Assembly (NCBI RefSeq): GCF_017983445.1
Contig: NZ_JAGOBJ010000004.1
Location: 124,001 to 188,000, forward strand
DNA: 64,000 bases
Direction: 5' to 3'
From: Halomonas sp.
GTDB taxonomy: Bacteria; Pseudomonadota; Gammaproteobacteria; Pseudomonadales; Halomonadaceae
Every line of letters starts with the position of its first letter. Within the stretch, counting starts at the first letter, position 1. The position numbers were made by a program, and so were the translations under genes. This document shows positions 7,361-16,324 of the stretch, piece after piece. Below the pieces are notes generated by a model. That model worked only from the letters and a program-made list of their open reading frames with translations. It was not told where the DNA came from and ran no database searches.

Positions 7361-7858
7361 TTACGCGTCGCTAAGCTTGCGCGCGCGGTGCAGGTTTTCC
7401 ATAGTGTTCAGGCATGCCTGGGCTGCTTCCTTGCCTTTGGCCAGGAAGTGCTGGAAGTAGAAGTCGTGATGAGTGCTGTGCTCATGGAAATGGTGCGGCG
7501 TGAGCACCACCGAAATGACCGGCACTTGGGTATCGAGTTGAACGCGCATCATGCCGTCGATGACCGCGTGGGCGACGAAATCGTGGCGGTAAATGCCGCC
7601 ATCTACTACAAAGCCCGCACCGACAATCGCGCCATAGCGGCCGCTTTCGGCTAATACTTTGGCTTGCAGCGGGATTTCATAGGCGCCTGAAACGGTAAAT
7701 GTATCCACTTGGTCCGCAGATAAGCCGTTGCGCTCCACTTCCTCAATAAACGCCTGGTAGGCCTGGCCGACGATATCGTTGTGCCAATGGCCCTGGATAA
7801 ACGCAATGCGCTGGGACGTAGTATGTGAGGAGAGTGTTAAAGGAAAGGTCTGATTCAT
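7361..7858 (-). CDS. ribH: 6,7-dimethyl-8-ribityllumazine synthase, RibH2 type
   Basis: 165 residues. It joins 5-amino-6-ribitylaminouracil with 3,4-dihydroxybutanone phosphate, the penultimate riboflavin step. Seen: RIAFIQGHWHNDIV, FTVSGAYEIPLQAK, GRYGAIVGAGFVVDGGIYRHDFVA, VPVISVVLTPHHFHEH. This set, above all TPHHFHE with the short C terminus, resembles the second lumazine synthase (RibH2) of Brucella and rhizobia rather than the canonical rib-operon enzyme. ATG 7858 is preferred over ATG 7864 because the AAGAGA site ends only one base before 7864 but 6 bases before 7858. An FMN riboswitch precedes it and no other rib gene is adjacent. Confidence 0.92.
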   Translation of the reverse strand: MNQTFPLTLSSHTTSQRIAFIQGHWHNDIVGQAYQAFIEEVERNGLSADQVDTFTVSGAYEIPLQAKVLAESGRYGAIVGAGFVVDGGIYRHDFVAHAVIDGMMRVQLDTQVPVISVVLTPHHFHEHSTHHDFYFQHFLAKGKEAAQACLNTMENLHRARKLSDA

Positions 7859-7964
7859 GGTCATTCTCTTGGATAAGTGGTACCAGAATCAGGGCATTCG
7901 GCATCCGCCAATAGGCAGAACACACGCTTTCCGAAGGGAATAACGTCGTTGAGTTGATGCCGTT

Positions 7965-8119
7965 CTCTTTCATCCGGACTATCACCGTCGGCTTCGGTTT
8001 CTCACCGAATCTGCTGACCTCAAGAAGATAACCTCCTTAAGCGCTCGCGGGCTTAGGTAGTTTTCGTAAGCGAAAGCTACCATCACCGCCGGTGGGGACT
8101 TTCACCCCGCCCTGAGAAC
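7965..8119 (-). promoter_or_regulatory. FMN riboswitch (RFN element)
   Basis: On the minus strand the conserved RFN blocks appear in order: AGGGCGGGGTGAAAGTCCCC (about 8113-8094), ACCGGCGGTGATGG, an extended variable stem, GGTCAGCAGATTCGGTGAG, AAACCGAAGCCGACGGTGAT, and AGTCCGGATGAAAGAGA at the 3' end near 7968. It lies about 105 bases upstream of ribH. FMN binding should reduce ribH expression; whether through termination or start-site masking is not clear, since I see no strong terminator in the 100-base linker. Confidence 0.95.
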
Positions 8120-8231
8120 ATGTTGCTGAGCATTTTTCTAACGCTGTAACTAATAATACTCAGCCCAGCCATTTTACGCCGATTGTGAAGGCGCAGCTAG
8201 GGGCTAATCAAAAGCTTGCTAAGTATTCGAC

Positions 8232-8717
8232 TTAACTCGCCTGTTCGCTGGGTTCGGTAAGCGTGCAAACATCCACCCACTTGGCATTCACCAACTCGGC
8301 CAGCCGCTTGGGGCAGAGGCGTACGGCACTATTGGGGGAGCCTGCGGCGGGCAGGACTTCGTCATACGCCAAAAGCGACTCATCACAATAAACGGGCACG
8401 TTGGTCGCCAGGCCAAACGGGCATACGCCGCCTACCGGATGGCTGGTAAGTTCCATTACCGTATCGGCATCCAGCATTTTGGCTTTGCCATCAAACACAT
8501 CGCGAATTTTGCCGTTATCGATACGCGCGTTACCGGCTGCCACGATCAAGAAGGGGCCCTCGCCCACTTTGAAGGCAAGCGTCTTGGCGATTTGACCGGG
8601 CTCAACGCCATGGGCTCTCGCTGCCAGGGGCACGGTCGCCGTGCTCTCTTCCAGCTCGATAATTTCGATGTCAGGGGCATGTTCTGCTAAAAAACTGCGA
8701 GCGGTTAATAGGCTCAT
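8232..8717 (-). CDS. YbaK/ProX-type aminoacyl-tRNA deacylase
   Basis: 161 residues of the YbaK/EbsC fold, which hydrolyses mischarged tRNA in trans. Visible: VPLAARAHGVEPGQIAKTLAFKV, containing the catalytic Lys of the AKTL segment, FLIVAAGNARIDNGKI, HPVGGVCPFGL and AAGSPNSAVRLCP, all typical of the family. Which misacylated tRNA is edited cannot be decided by eye. ATG 8717 follows AAGGAG. Monocistronic, divergent from the AhpD-like gene. Confidence 0.88.
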   Translation of the reverse strand: MSLLTARSFLAEHAPDIEIIELEESTATVPLAARAHGVEPGQIAKTLAFKVGEGPFLIVAAGNARIDNGKIRDVFDGKAKMLDADTVMELTSHPVGGVCPFGLATNVPVYCDESLLAYDEVLPAAGSPNSAVRLCPKRLAELVNAKWVDVCTLTEPSEQAS

Positions 8718-8899
8718 TATCGGCTCCTTGGACGGTGTTGTTTCAGGTTAACGTGCTTTGTTCACGTCAGCCAATCCAGATACTGAAGATGCTAACGGGC
8801 GTTGCGCTTTCTATCACTTTAAGCGTAGTGATTGTGTCTTTTCAGCTTCCGCTTTAGTGTTAGTTACGTGCCCCCCTGATAACAACAATGAGGCGTCCC

Positions 8900-9529
8900 A
8901 TGATGACTGGAGCAAATAAAGAGATGAGTGAGCCCGATAAACAACAGCACGAAAGCTATCGGGTAAGTCATCGGGTCAGCCGCTTTCCCATTCCTGCCCT
9001 GAATGAGCTGCCCGCTGATATTCGCGAACGCATTGAAGCAGTACATGAAAAAGCCGGGTTTATTCCCAACGTCTTTCTTACTCTGGCGCACCGCCCTGAT
9101 GAGTTCCGGGCTTTTTTTGCGTATCACGATGCGTTGATGGAGAAACCGGGTAACCTGACGCTCGCTGAGCGGGAAATGATTGTCGTTGCGACCAGCGCTG
9201 CCAACCAGTGCCAGTACTGTGTGATTGCGCATGGAGCCATTTTGCGTATTCGCGCTAAAAATCCGCTGGTGGCGGATCAGGTAGCTCTTAATTACCGCAA
9301 AGCAGATATTTCAGCCCGACAAAAGGCCATGCTGGATTTTGCTCTGAAAGTAACTAATCAAGCCTATGCGGTAGGCGAAGACGACTTCGCTGCCCTGGAG
9401 AGGCACGGCTTCAATGAAGAGGATATGTGGGATATTGCCGCAATTACGGCTTTCTTCGGTATGTCTAACCGGATGGCCAATGTGACCAATATGCGTGCAA
9501 ACGATGAGTTTTATACTCTGGGGCGTTAA
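8900..9529 (+). CDS. AhpD-like carboxymuconolactone decarboxylase family protein (peroxidase-related)
   Basis: About 209 residues. The core motif is AANQCQYCVIAHG, an AhpD-type C-x2-C-x3-H where the cysteines reduce peroxide or disulfide partners, within TLAEREMIVVATSAANQC. The long form with ALNELPADIRERIE and GFIPNVFLTLAHRPDEFRAF resembles the uncharacterised peroxidase-related group. Start choice: TGAGG at 8889-8893 fits ATG 8900 or 8903; ATG 8888 lies on the site itself, and ATG 8924 is a further option. Confidence 0.85.
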   Translation: MMTGANKEMSEPDKQQHESYRVSHRVSRFPIPALNELPADIRERIEAVHEKAGFIPNVFLTLAHRPDEFRAFFAYHDALMEKPGNLTLAEREMIVVATSAANQCQYCVIAHGAILRIRAKNPLVADQVALNYRKADISARQKAMLDFALKVTNQAYAVGEDDFAALERHGFNEEDMWDIAAITAFFGMSNRMANVTNMRANDEFYTLGR

Positions 9530-9542
9530 CACTTAACGAAAA

Positions 9543-9570
9543 GCCCCTGGCCGCATAGCGGCGTAGGGGC
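9543..9570. terminator. Bidirectional hairpin terminator
   Basis: Stem GCCCCTGGCCGC (9543-9554) with CGGCGTAGGGGC (9559-9570), imperfect in the middle, ATAG loop, after AAAA and before CTATTTC. It lies between the convergent AhpD-like and binding-protein genes. Confidence 0.7.
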
Positions 9571-9591
9571 CTATTTCAACAGGGAAAAAGC

Positions 9592-10440
9592 TTATAGCGC
9601 GTCGACAACCTCGTCGATCTGACGCTTCAGGCTCTGCAGGCCACCACCCGATAAGTACCAAAGAGCAGGCGTTAGCACTACCAGACGAGTCTCTGACGCT
9701 CCTGCCCCCGATAACGCTTGCTCCAAGGCTTGTGTATCGGCAGCGTCGTTACCGATGGCGGCGCTGCGATCCACTACGAGTAGTACATCGGGGTTGATTT
9801 CACCAATCGCTTCCATGGTGAGCGGTGTGAACGTGCGGTTGCCACGCTGTACGCTGGTGACGCTATCCGGCATTTCCAGCGTTTTGATACCCAGCACATC
9901 GTGCACGACTGGGTGCGTATTCAGGCCCAGATTGCCATCGTTATGGGTCACAACCAGTACGCGCAATGCTTCATCCAGCGCTTGACGCTGGCGTTCGATA
10001 TCGGCATGCAGTGCTTCAAGAGCTTCTTCGGCGCGCTCTTCAGCCTCTACTTTATTAGCGATCTGGCGTACATTGTCATCAAAGGCGGCCAGATAGTCGT
10101 CACCCTGTAAGCTGGTATTCAGCAGCGGGGCAATCTCTTCAAGTTCAGCTTCCCACTCGCCTTGACGACCCGTGTAAAGGATAAGGGTTGGTTCGCTCTG
10201 CGCAACGGCTTCCATGTCAGGGTCGCGCAGGCCGCCAAGATCGGTATAAGCATCAGCGTTATATTTTGAAAGGTAATCGGGCAGTACCTGCTTGGGAATA
10301 CCGACCACATGCTCGCTGGCGCCGAGTGCATCAAGCGTATCCAGGCTGCCTAAATCGAAGGTGGCAATACGCTCCTGGGCATGAGCAATTGAGCTAACAG
10401 CGGCGAAAACCAGTGATGTGGCAAGAACCTGAGGCTTCAT
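9592..10440 (-). CDS. Siderophore/heme-type ABC transporter substrate-binding protein (FatB/CeuE-like)
   Basis: 282 residues with a signal peptide (LATSLVFAAVSSIAHA, likely cut before QER) and a cluster A-II periplasmic binding protein layout: RIATFDLGSLDTLDALGA, VVGIPKQVLPDYL, YTDLGGLRDPDMEAVAQSEPTLIL, the long helix linker about 135-165, and EINPDVLLVVDRSAAIG. This matches FatB/YclQ/CeuE proteins that bind catecholate siderophores. No permease or ATPase gene is adjacent, so it must work with components elsewhere. ATG 10440 is preferred over ATG 10455 because AAAGGA lies 6 bases before it. A Fur-like site is upstream. Confidence 0.85.
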   Translation of the reverse strand: MKPQVLATSLVFAAVSSIAHAQERIATFDLGSLDTLDALGASEHVVGIPKQVLPDYLSKYNADAYTDLGGLRDPDMEAVAQSEPTLILYTGRQGEWEAELEEIAPLLNTSLQGDDYLAAFDDNVRQIANKVEAEERAEEALEALHADIERQRQALDEALRVLVVTHNDGNLGLNTHPVVHDVLGIKTLEMPDSVTSVQRGNRTFTPLTMEAIGEINPDVLLVVDRSAAIGNDAADTQALEQALSGAGASETRLVVLTPALWYLSGGGLQSLKRQIDEVVDAL

Positions 10441-10469
10441 GGTTAATCCTTTCATGAGAAAATGTTTTA

Positions 10470-10488
10470 TATGAGATGTATTCTCATA
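10470..10488 (-). promoter_or_regulatory. Candidate Fur box
   Basis: A perfect 7-5-7 palindrome, TATGAGA-TGTAT-TCTCATA, 19 bases long and 30 bases upstream of the binding-protein start. The inner TGAGAAT half matches the 7-1-7 Fur consensus. Iron control of this gene is therefore likely but inferred. Confidence 0.6.
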
Positions 10489-11174
10489 ATCTCAAGGAAG
10501 TTTTGCTTTGTCGTTATTTGCTGAAGGAACAGCGCGTTGCGTAAAATGGTACTTTGCTGGATCGTTAAGGATAGTCGATCATAAAATATACAAAAATCAA
10601 AAGCTTACTCATTATAGGTGGCGGCTCTATGACTTCCCGTCGAGAGTGTTACCTTGCTTGATGAAGATTATGTAGAGGCGCAATTTTTTAGGAAATGTCT
10701 TTAATAAGATAATGTCGGCAGGGTTAACTAAATCATATAGCCTTTTAATAAAAGCCTGTTCCCATGTAATAACTTTTTACTATTTAATTATTAAGCGTTA
10801 GCAAATACTGGTTTTGAAAACTCATTTAGAGTCATTTAAAATACTACTTATTGGTTAATAATAATTAATTCCATGTTTTAAATTTTGCGTTGACGTAATG
10901 TAATTCTGAGTGTTTTATTGTAAGAAAAAGGCTTCTAAACAATTATATTAGCTAAGTTTAATGAAAATAATATTCTCCAGCGCCATAAAATAATATTTAG
11001 ATGCATCATGTCATGTTGCTATTGCCAGTCGAGATGAGCTGCCTGGCTCCTGTTGCCCCTATTAATAAATTAATTAATCAGTTAACAAAGCAGGAAGTGG
11101 TGTCGTTAATCTTAGGTTGATGGGCCTGTGATTAATTGTGTCTGCTCTTGGATGTTGACTAAGGTCGATGCACT
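10489..11174. other. Long AT-rich intergenic region
   Basis: About 690 bases without a supportable gene. From about 10550 to 11100 the sequence is strikingly AT-rich compared with both flanks, with many TTAAT/ATTAA strings and stop codons in all frames. It may hold the promoter of the large GGDEF-EAL gene and sites for nucleoid proteins; I found no tRNA, transposase remnant or convincing hairpin. Confidence 0.5.
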
Positions 11175-14100
11175 ATGCCCGGTGTGAATACATTGGTTAA
11201 GTATTATGAATATAAAGATAGCGAAAGAATATCGTATGCTTCCTTTCGCCGCCAGCGCCGCAACGTTTACATTTTGCATATCCTTGCTTCACTGTTGTTG
11301 TGTAGCCTCTTTGCCTGGTTATTGTACGAGCAGCGTCAGCAGGAGTTCTCCTCGGCAGAGTCTCATAGCGCTGCCCGGGCCAGTATTATTAGCGAGTGGG
11401 TGAAAAGCGTTTTTTCACAAAGCAGCCAGGCACTGTTAAGTGCCGAGGAACTCGCTGAGCTTCAAGGTATGCCGGCTGAAGGAACGATAGAGCAAATGGT
11501 AAGAGCGCTAAAAGACAGGCACCATTATGCACCGTTGATTAAAGAAATTGGTCTACTGGATGACCAGGGCACTGTGCTCGCCAGCAGTGGCAATAATCGT
11601 TATCAGGGAATTAATCTAGCCAGTAGTCAGTTTTTTAAAGTTCTAAGCAATCCTGCCAATACGAGTCAGAAAGAAATAGTCACACCGCTCATCTGGTCTA
11701 GTGAGAGACAGGTATACGTGCTTTATCATGCACGCCGTTTACAAGATCAGACGGGTGCCTTTATGGGCGTGACCGTTGCGAGCATAGCGCCCGACCTATT
11801 TGCCAATACCATTAATCAGATGCAGATACAGGCTGGTGAAAGTATCGCCCTGGTGGACCCGGCGCTTAAATTAATTGCCAGAAACCCGAATCGAGAAGAG
11901 CAAACGCAGATAGGGGCACAGTTAAATGCGCCGAGAATGCAGCGTATTATGGATAGCGGCCAAGAGATCTGGTCAAGCACCATGTGGTCTTCTCTGGATA
12001 ATCGAGAGCGCTTTTTCTGGATAAAGAAAGTCGAGGATTATCCGCTGTGGGTTGTCGTCGGCATGGATATGGACCAGATGCTGGCCCTTTGGTATCAGCG
12101 GTTAGCTATTCTAGCGGGCATATGGGCCATCATTGTTCTGCTCGGGGCTTGGGGAGTACGTCATTACGTCAACAGGCTGAAGCTGGCCTTGTTATTACAG
12201 TATCGCCTCCAGGACCTTGAGCAGGCACGCACCCGAGCGCAGGCAGGGGAAGCTTATCTCCAGGCGCTTATTCACTCTATTCAGGATCTGATTTTTGTTT
12301 TTAACACGCAAAATCGAATCACCTATGTGCATATATTGCATAAGGAAATGACGGTAAAGAGCGACACAGGTTTATTAGGAAAGCACTATGCAGAGCTTCT
12401 TCCTCCCAGCTTGACCAAGCGCTTCAATGCTGTTTTTGAGCAGGTAAAATGGCACCGCAAAGCCGTCACGATTGAGTATCCGCTGACCGTACTCAGCGGA
12501 GAGCTGTTTTTTCAGGCAGTGGTAAGCCCTTTGGTGCATACCGATGGCAGCTTCTCAGGCACGTTGCTGGTGGCGCGGGATATCACCGAAGCGAAAAAGA
12601 GCGAGGTAGAGCAGAGCATTGCCGCCGCCTCGTTTCAGGCCCATTTGGGCATTATTATTACCGATGCCCAAGGCCAGATACTCAAGGCCAACCCCACGTT
12701 TACTCAAATTACCGGCTATACCGAAGCTGAGGTGATCGGCCGTAACCCCGACATGTTTGGCGTGGGGCATCACGGACCTAGCTTTTACCATCAGCTGTGG
12801 CGCAGCGTAAAAAAATACGGGCGTTGGGAAGGGGAGGTGTGGAGTCAGCGTAAAAACGGTGATGTGTTTCCCGAATGGTTGGCGATTAGCTCGATTTGTA
12901 ACGCTGATAACCAGTTGACCCATTATGTAGCGACGATTGTGGATATCAGTGAGCGTAAAGCGGCCGAGCAGGAAATTCATCAGCTGGCATTTTTCGATTC
13001 TGTCACGGGCCTGGCGAACCGTCGGCTGTTTATGGACCGCCTGGAGGTCGCGCTTAAAGAGGTGGTTCGCCACCGCAGCTACGGGGCGCTGCTGTTTATT
13101 GATATCGACCACTTCAAGCAGATCAATGATGTTTTTGGCCACCCCATCGGTGACCGTCTGCTCAAGGGAGTCGCGCGTCAGCTCAGCCAGCAGCTACGGG
13201 AGAGCGATACCTTGGCCCGCCTGGGTGGCGATGAGTTCGCGGTGCTTATACAGTCGTTGGATAGCGACCCAGTCAAAGCGGCACAGCTTGCCGAGCGAAT
13301 AGCCCATAAGCTGATGGCGGCAATACGGCGTACCAGTGCGCTGATTGATCACTCCATCAGCGTGAGTGCCAGTATAGGCATTACGCTGTTAAGCCATTCA
13401 CCGACGGGGCAGGATGAGTACCTTCAGCAGGCCGATATGGCGCTATTCCAGGCAAAAGCGCGGGGACGCGACACGCTGTGCTTTTTTGACCCAGTGATGC
13501 AAGCCGCTTTGCTTGCTTCTATTCACCTGGAGCGCGATTTACGCCAGGCGCAGGTGCTTCATCAATGGCAGCTTTACTACCAGCTTCAGGTCGATATCAA
13601 TGGCAATGCCATCGGGGCTGAAGCGTTGCTGCGCTGGCAACACCCGGAGCGTGGCCTCGTCCCTCCAGGGGAGTTTATCCCCTTGTTAGAGAGCACCGGG
13701 CTGATCAGCGAAGTAGGTGCATGGGTGCTGGAAAAAGCCTGTTATCAGCTGGCGCTTTGGACCCAGAATGACCAGCTGAATCATTTGACCATGTCGGTCA
13801 ACATTAGCCCGCTACAGTTTCACGACGTCGAATTTATCCCTCGGGTTAAAGCTATCTTCAAACGCTCCAAGGCGCCACTTCAACGCCTGAAGCTCGAGGT
13901 GACGGAATCACTCTTCGTTGAGCCTGACGATAACGCACACGATAAGATGCTGAGTTTGAAAGCGCTGGGCGTACGCTTCTCGCTGGATGATTTCGGCACC
14001 GGCTACTCATCGCTTGCCTACTTGGCGCAGCTGCCTTTAGATCAGCTTAAAATCGATCAAACCTTTGTGCAGCAGGTGCTGACCAGTAGCGCTAACGCCG

Positions 14101-14282
14101 CGATTGTCGAAAGTACCATCGTACTGGCGGAAAGCCTTGATCTGGAAATTATTGCTGAAGGGGTAGAAACCCAGGCACAGCAGGCATGGCTACTGGCCCA
14201 TGGCTGCCATGCTTATCAGGGCTACCTGTTTGGTTCCCCCGTCACGGTTGAGGAGTTTGAAGCGCAGCTGGTCGCTTCGTAA
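11175..14282 (+). CDS. Membrane dCache-PAS-PAS-GGDEF-EAL c-di-GMP protein
   Basis: 1035 residues. Order: short cytoplasmic N terminus, membrane segment about 31-51, periplasmic dCache-like sensor about 55-305, membrane segment about 309-330, PAS about 360-475, PAS about 488-595 (FQAHLGIIITDAQGQIL), GGDEF about 603-770 and EAL about 790-1030. The GGDEF motif is intact (RLGGDEFAVL, near 683) as are EAL motifs (AEALLRW at about 815, ESLF, DDFGTGYSSLAYL), so both cyclase and phosphodiesterase activities are possible; the net direction cannot be read from sequence. The 5' end is AT-richer than the rest and continues the AT-rich upstream region. Confidence 0.92.
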   Translation: MPGVNTLVKYYEYKDSERISYASFRRQRRNVYILHILASLLLCSLFAWLLYEQRQQEFSSAESHSAARASIISEWVKSVFSQSSQALLSAEELAELQGMPAEGTIEQMVRALKDRHHYAPLIKEIGLLDDQGTVLASSGNNRYQGINLASSQFFKVLSNPANTSQKEIVTPLIWSSERQVYVLYHARRLQDQTGAFMGVTVASIAPDLFANTINQMQIQAGESIALVDPALKLIARNPNREEQTQIGAQLNAPRMQRIMDSGQEIWSSTMWSSLDNRERFFWIKKVEDYPLWVVVGMDMDQMLALWYQRLAILAGIWAIIVLLGAWGVRHYVNRLKLALLLQYRLQDLEQARTRAQAGEAYLQALIHSIQDLIFVFNTQNRITYVHILHKEMTVKSDTGLLGKHYAELLPPSLTKRFNAVFEQVKWHRKAVTIEYPLTVLSGELFFQAVVSPLVHTDGSFSGTLLVARDITEAKKSEVEQSIAAASFQAHLGIIITDAQGQILKANPTFTQITGYTEAEVIGRNPDMFGVGHHGPSFYHQLWRSVKKYGRWEGEVWSQRKNGDVFPEWLAISSICNADNQLTHYVATIVDISERKAAEQEIHQLAFFDSVTGLANRRLFMDRLEVALKEVVRHRSYGALLFIDIDHFKQINDVFGHPIGDRLLKGVARQLSQQLRESDTLARLGGDEFAVLIQSLDSDPVKAAQLAERIAHKLMAAIRRTSALIDHSISVSASIGITLLSHSPTGQDEYLQQADMALFQAKARGRDTLCFFDPVMQAALLASIHLERDLRQAQVLHQWQLYYQLQVDINGNAIGAEALLRWQHPERGLVPPGEFIPLLESTGLISEVGAWVLEKACYQLALWTQNDQLNHLTMSVNISPLQFHDVEFIPRVKAIFKRSKAPLQRLKLEVTESLFVEPDDNAHDKMLSLKALGVRFSLDDFGTGYSSLAYLAQLPLDQLKIDQTFVQQVLTSSANAAIVESTIVLAESLDLEIIAEGVETQAQQAWLLAHGCHAYQGYLFGSPVTVEEFEAQLVAS

Positions 14283-14284
14283 CG

Positions 14285-15328
14285 TTAAACGTCGTGCTGT
14301 ATGTCGTGCTGTAGTGCCGAGGTGCCAAGCTGCGTTGCGAGCGCCTGAATATCAGGCATGCTGCCCGCCAGGGCTTCAGGGATAATCACTTCCAGGCGCG
14401 AGTCCTGGCGCCAGGTACTGCTGTCTACGTCCAGTGCGCCATCGGCACGGTTAAGCCGCCGCCAACCGCTTGAGGTATGAAAAACCCCCTTGATACGTGC
14501 CTGCCGGGGTAGCTCTCCCAGGTGATGGACCAAGTTATCGATATCAAAACGCTCGCCCGGGTGCCAGCGTAAGCCAAGGCTAATATAACCAAGGGCCGTG
14601 CCGGTTTCCTGCTGCGGTGCGCCCCTGGTCGGCGGAAAGTCAAAAAAACCACCGTCAAGGCTCGGCGGGGCAATAAGCGTGCGGTGTTCTTCAGGCATGG
14701 TTACGTCATGCGCGTCGCTCTGGCCGCTGCCCGTTAATCGCTCAAGTGGCAGGCTGCCGTTAGCTATCTGCTCGACCCATTTGCGTGGCGGCCAGAGCGC
14801 TTCAACAAACTGCTGGGCCGCTTGTTGCTGCTGGCTGGTGCACTTATCAAACATGGTAAGCGCCACGGCATCTGCAATGGCCAACTGATCCTGAAACGTT
14901 TCATGCGTTCGCGCACGCGGGTCGTCAAGGCGGCGAGGGTCTAGCGTTGCAATAATATCGTGCACCTCGACCACATCGTGAAAGGCTTCACCGCGTAACA
15001 GGTCGAGTAACCCCGCAGGATGGCCCAGCCCTGAAGGTTCGATAATGACGCGATCAGGCTTGCTGCGTGCAAGCAGATTCACCAGCGCCGCCTGGAGTAC
15101 GAAGGCAAGCTGACAGCATAGGCAGCCACCGGGAAGGCCTTTGATAACGACATCGTCGCGCTGATCAAACATGGCCTGATCGATGCCAATCTGGCCAAAC
15201 TCATTGACCAGAATGGCCCACTTCTCATCCACAGGCTTCTGCTCAATCAGGCTGTGGATAAGTGTGGTTTTGCCACTGCCCAAAAACCCGGTAATGATAT
15301 GAACCGGCACCTTTTTTAACGCTGACAC
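14285..15328 (-). CDS. CobW/P47K family GTPase (metallochaperone-like)
   Basis: 347 residues. G3E GTPase features: Walker A GFLGSGKTTL, the metal-binding GGCLCC (C-x-C-C), IIEPSGLGHPAGLL, and a C-terminal CobW domain. Such proteins deliver metals, often zinc, to target enzymes. The start is GTG 15328, preceded by GGGAGG that overlaps the moaA stop region, with a 3-base gap to moaA. Its place as last gene of a mobA-moeA-moaA run suggests a link to molybdenum cofactor synthesis or a molybdoenzyme, which is inference. The C terminus has a small internal duplication, QHDIQHDV. Confidence 0.85.
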   Translation of the reverse strand: MSALKKVPVHIITGFLGSGKTTLIHSLIEQKPVDEKWAILVNEFGQIGIDQAMFDQRDDVVIKGLPGGCLCCQLAFVLQAALVNLLARSKPDRVIIEPSGLGHPAGLLDLLRGEAFHDVVEVHDIIATLDPRRLDDPRARTHETFQDQLAIADAVALTMFDKCTSQQQQAAQQFVEALWPPRKWVEQIANGSLPLERLTGSGQSDAHDVTMPEEHRTLIAPPSLDGGFFDFPPTRGAPQQETGTALGYISLGLRWHPGERFDIDNLVHHLGELPRQARIKGVFHTSSGWRRLNRADGALDVDSSTWRQDSRLEVIIPEALAGSMPDIQALATQLGTSALQHDIQHDV

Positions 15329-15331
15329 ACG

Positions 15332-16324
15332 TTAACCTCCCGTCATGTTCATAAAGCGCACGACCTGAACGTCACCGTCGGTCGTGAAGTGGTGGCGTTC
15401 TGGTTTAAGCGATAGCGCGTTCACTATGGCTTCCTTGAGTCGAGCCATATCACCGGGATGGCGGCGCAGCACTGCGCGCAAATCGACCGAATGCTCATTA
15501 CCTAGGCAGAGCAGAAGGCGGCCTTCAACGGTGACACGGACACGATTACAAGTGTCACAAAAGTTGTGGCTGTGCGGGGAAATAAAGCCAACCCGGCTAT
15601 TACTATCGGCCATTTTAAAATAGCGAGATGGCCCTGGGGTGGTTTCAGTGGTCGGAATTAGGGCGTAGCGCTTTTCGATTAGCGCTTGAACATCGTCGCT
15701 TGAATAAAAGGTTTCGGCTCTGGAGTGGTCGGACACATCGCCCAGCGGCATCTCTTCAATAAAGCTGATATCCAGCCCTTCGTTACGCGCAAAGTCGACA
15801 AGATCCAGCACTTCATCGTCATTGCGGCCTTTGAGAATGACCGCGTTCAGCTTGATGCGCGTAAAACCGGCTTCCTGAGCGGCGCGAATGCCGTCAATCA
15901 CTCGCGCCAAGTCCCCGGTGCGGGTGAGCTTTCTGAAACGCTCGGGATCAAGCGAGTCGAGGCTGATATTAAGGCGACGTAGCCCGCTGGCATGGAGCCC
16001 GTGGGCATGTTTACGAAGGCTGGCGCCATTGGTGGTCATGGTGAAGTCGTTAAGCCCCGGAAGTGCGCCTATATCGTCCACAAGCTGCTCTATACCGCGG
16101 CGCACCAAAGGCTCGCCACCGGTCAAGCGGATTTTTTCAACCCCCAGCTCGGTAAACGCGCGGGCAATCTGGCTGATTTCTTCAAGCGTAAGCACCTGGG
16201 CACGTGGAAGAAAGGTCATTTCCTCACTCATGCAGTACACGCAGCGGAAATCACAGCGGTCGGTCACCGAGATGCGAACGTAGTTAACCCGGCGCCCAAA
16301 GTCATCTATTAGTTGCTCGGTCAT
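15332..16324 (-). CDS. moaA: GTP 3',8-cyclase (molybdenum cofactor biosynthesis protein A)
   Basis: About 330 residues. Radical SAM enzyme that converts GTP to 3',8-cH2GTP, the first Moco step. Seen: N-terminal CDFRCVYC (C-x3-C-x2-C for the SAM cluster), [23 protein letters not shown], and the C-terminal second cluster [10 protein letters not shown]...LLLC. The last residues are TGG, the conserved GG tail needed for activity. ATG 16324 overlaps the moeA stop as ATGA, so translation is coupled; ATG 16330 is the alternative. Confidence 0.96.
   Translation of the reverse strand: MTEQLIDDFGRRVNYVRISVTDRCDFRCVYCMSEEMTFLPRAQVLTLEEISQIARAFTELGVEKIRLTGGEPLVRRGIEQLVDDIGALPGLNDFTMTTNGASLRKHAHGLHASGLRRLNISLDSLDPERFRKLTRTGDLARVIDGIRAAQEAGFTRIKLNAVILKGRNDDEVLDLVDFARNEGLDISFIEEMPLGDVSDHSRAETFYSSDDVQALIEKRYALIPTTETTPGPSRYFKMADSNSRVGFISPHSHNFCDTCNRVRVTVEGRLLLCLGNEHSVDLRAVLRRHPGDMARLKEAIVNALSLKPERHHFTTDGDVQVVRFMNMTGG

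Noticed and set aside
12555..13142. 195-codon minus-strand frame inside the GGDEF-EAL gene
   Set aside because: A shadow of a strongly conserved coding region on the other strand.
14286..14312. Small direct repeat GTCGTGCTGTA at the end of the CobW-type gene
   Set aside because: Only two short copies giving a QHD duplication at the tail; no functional signal.
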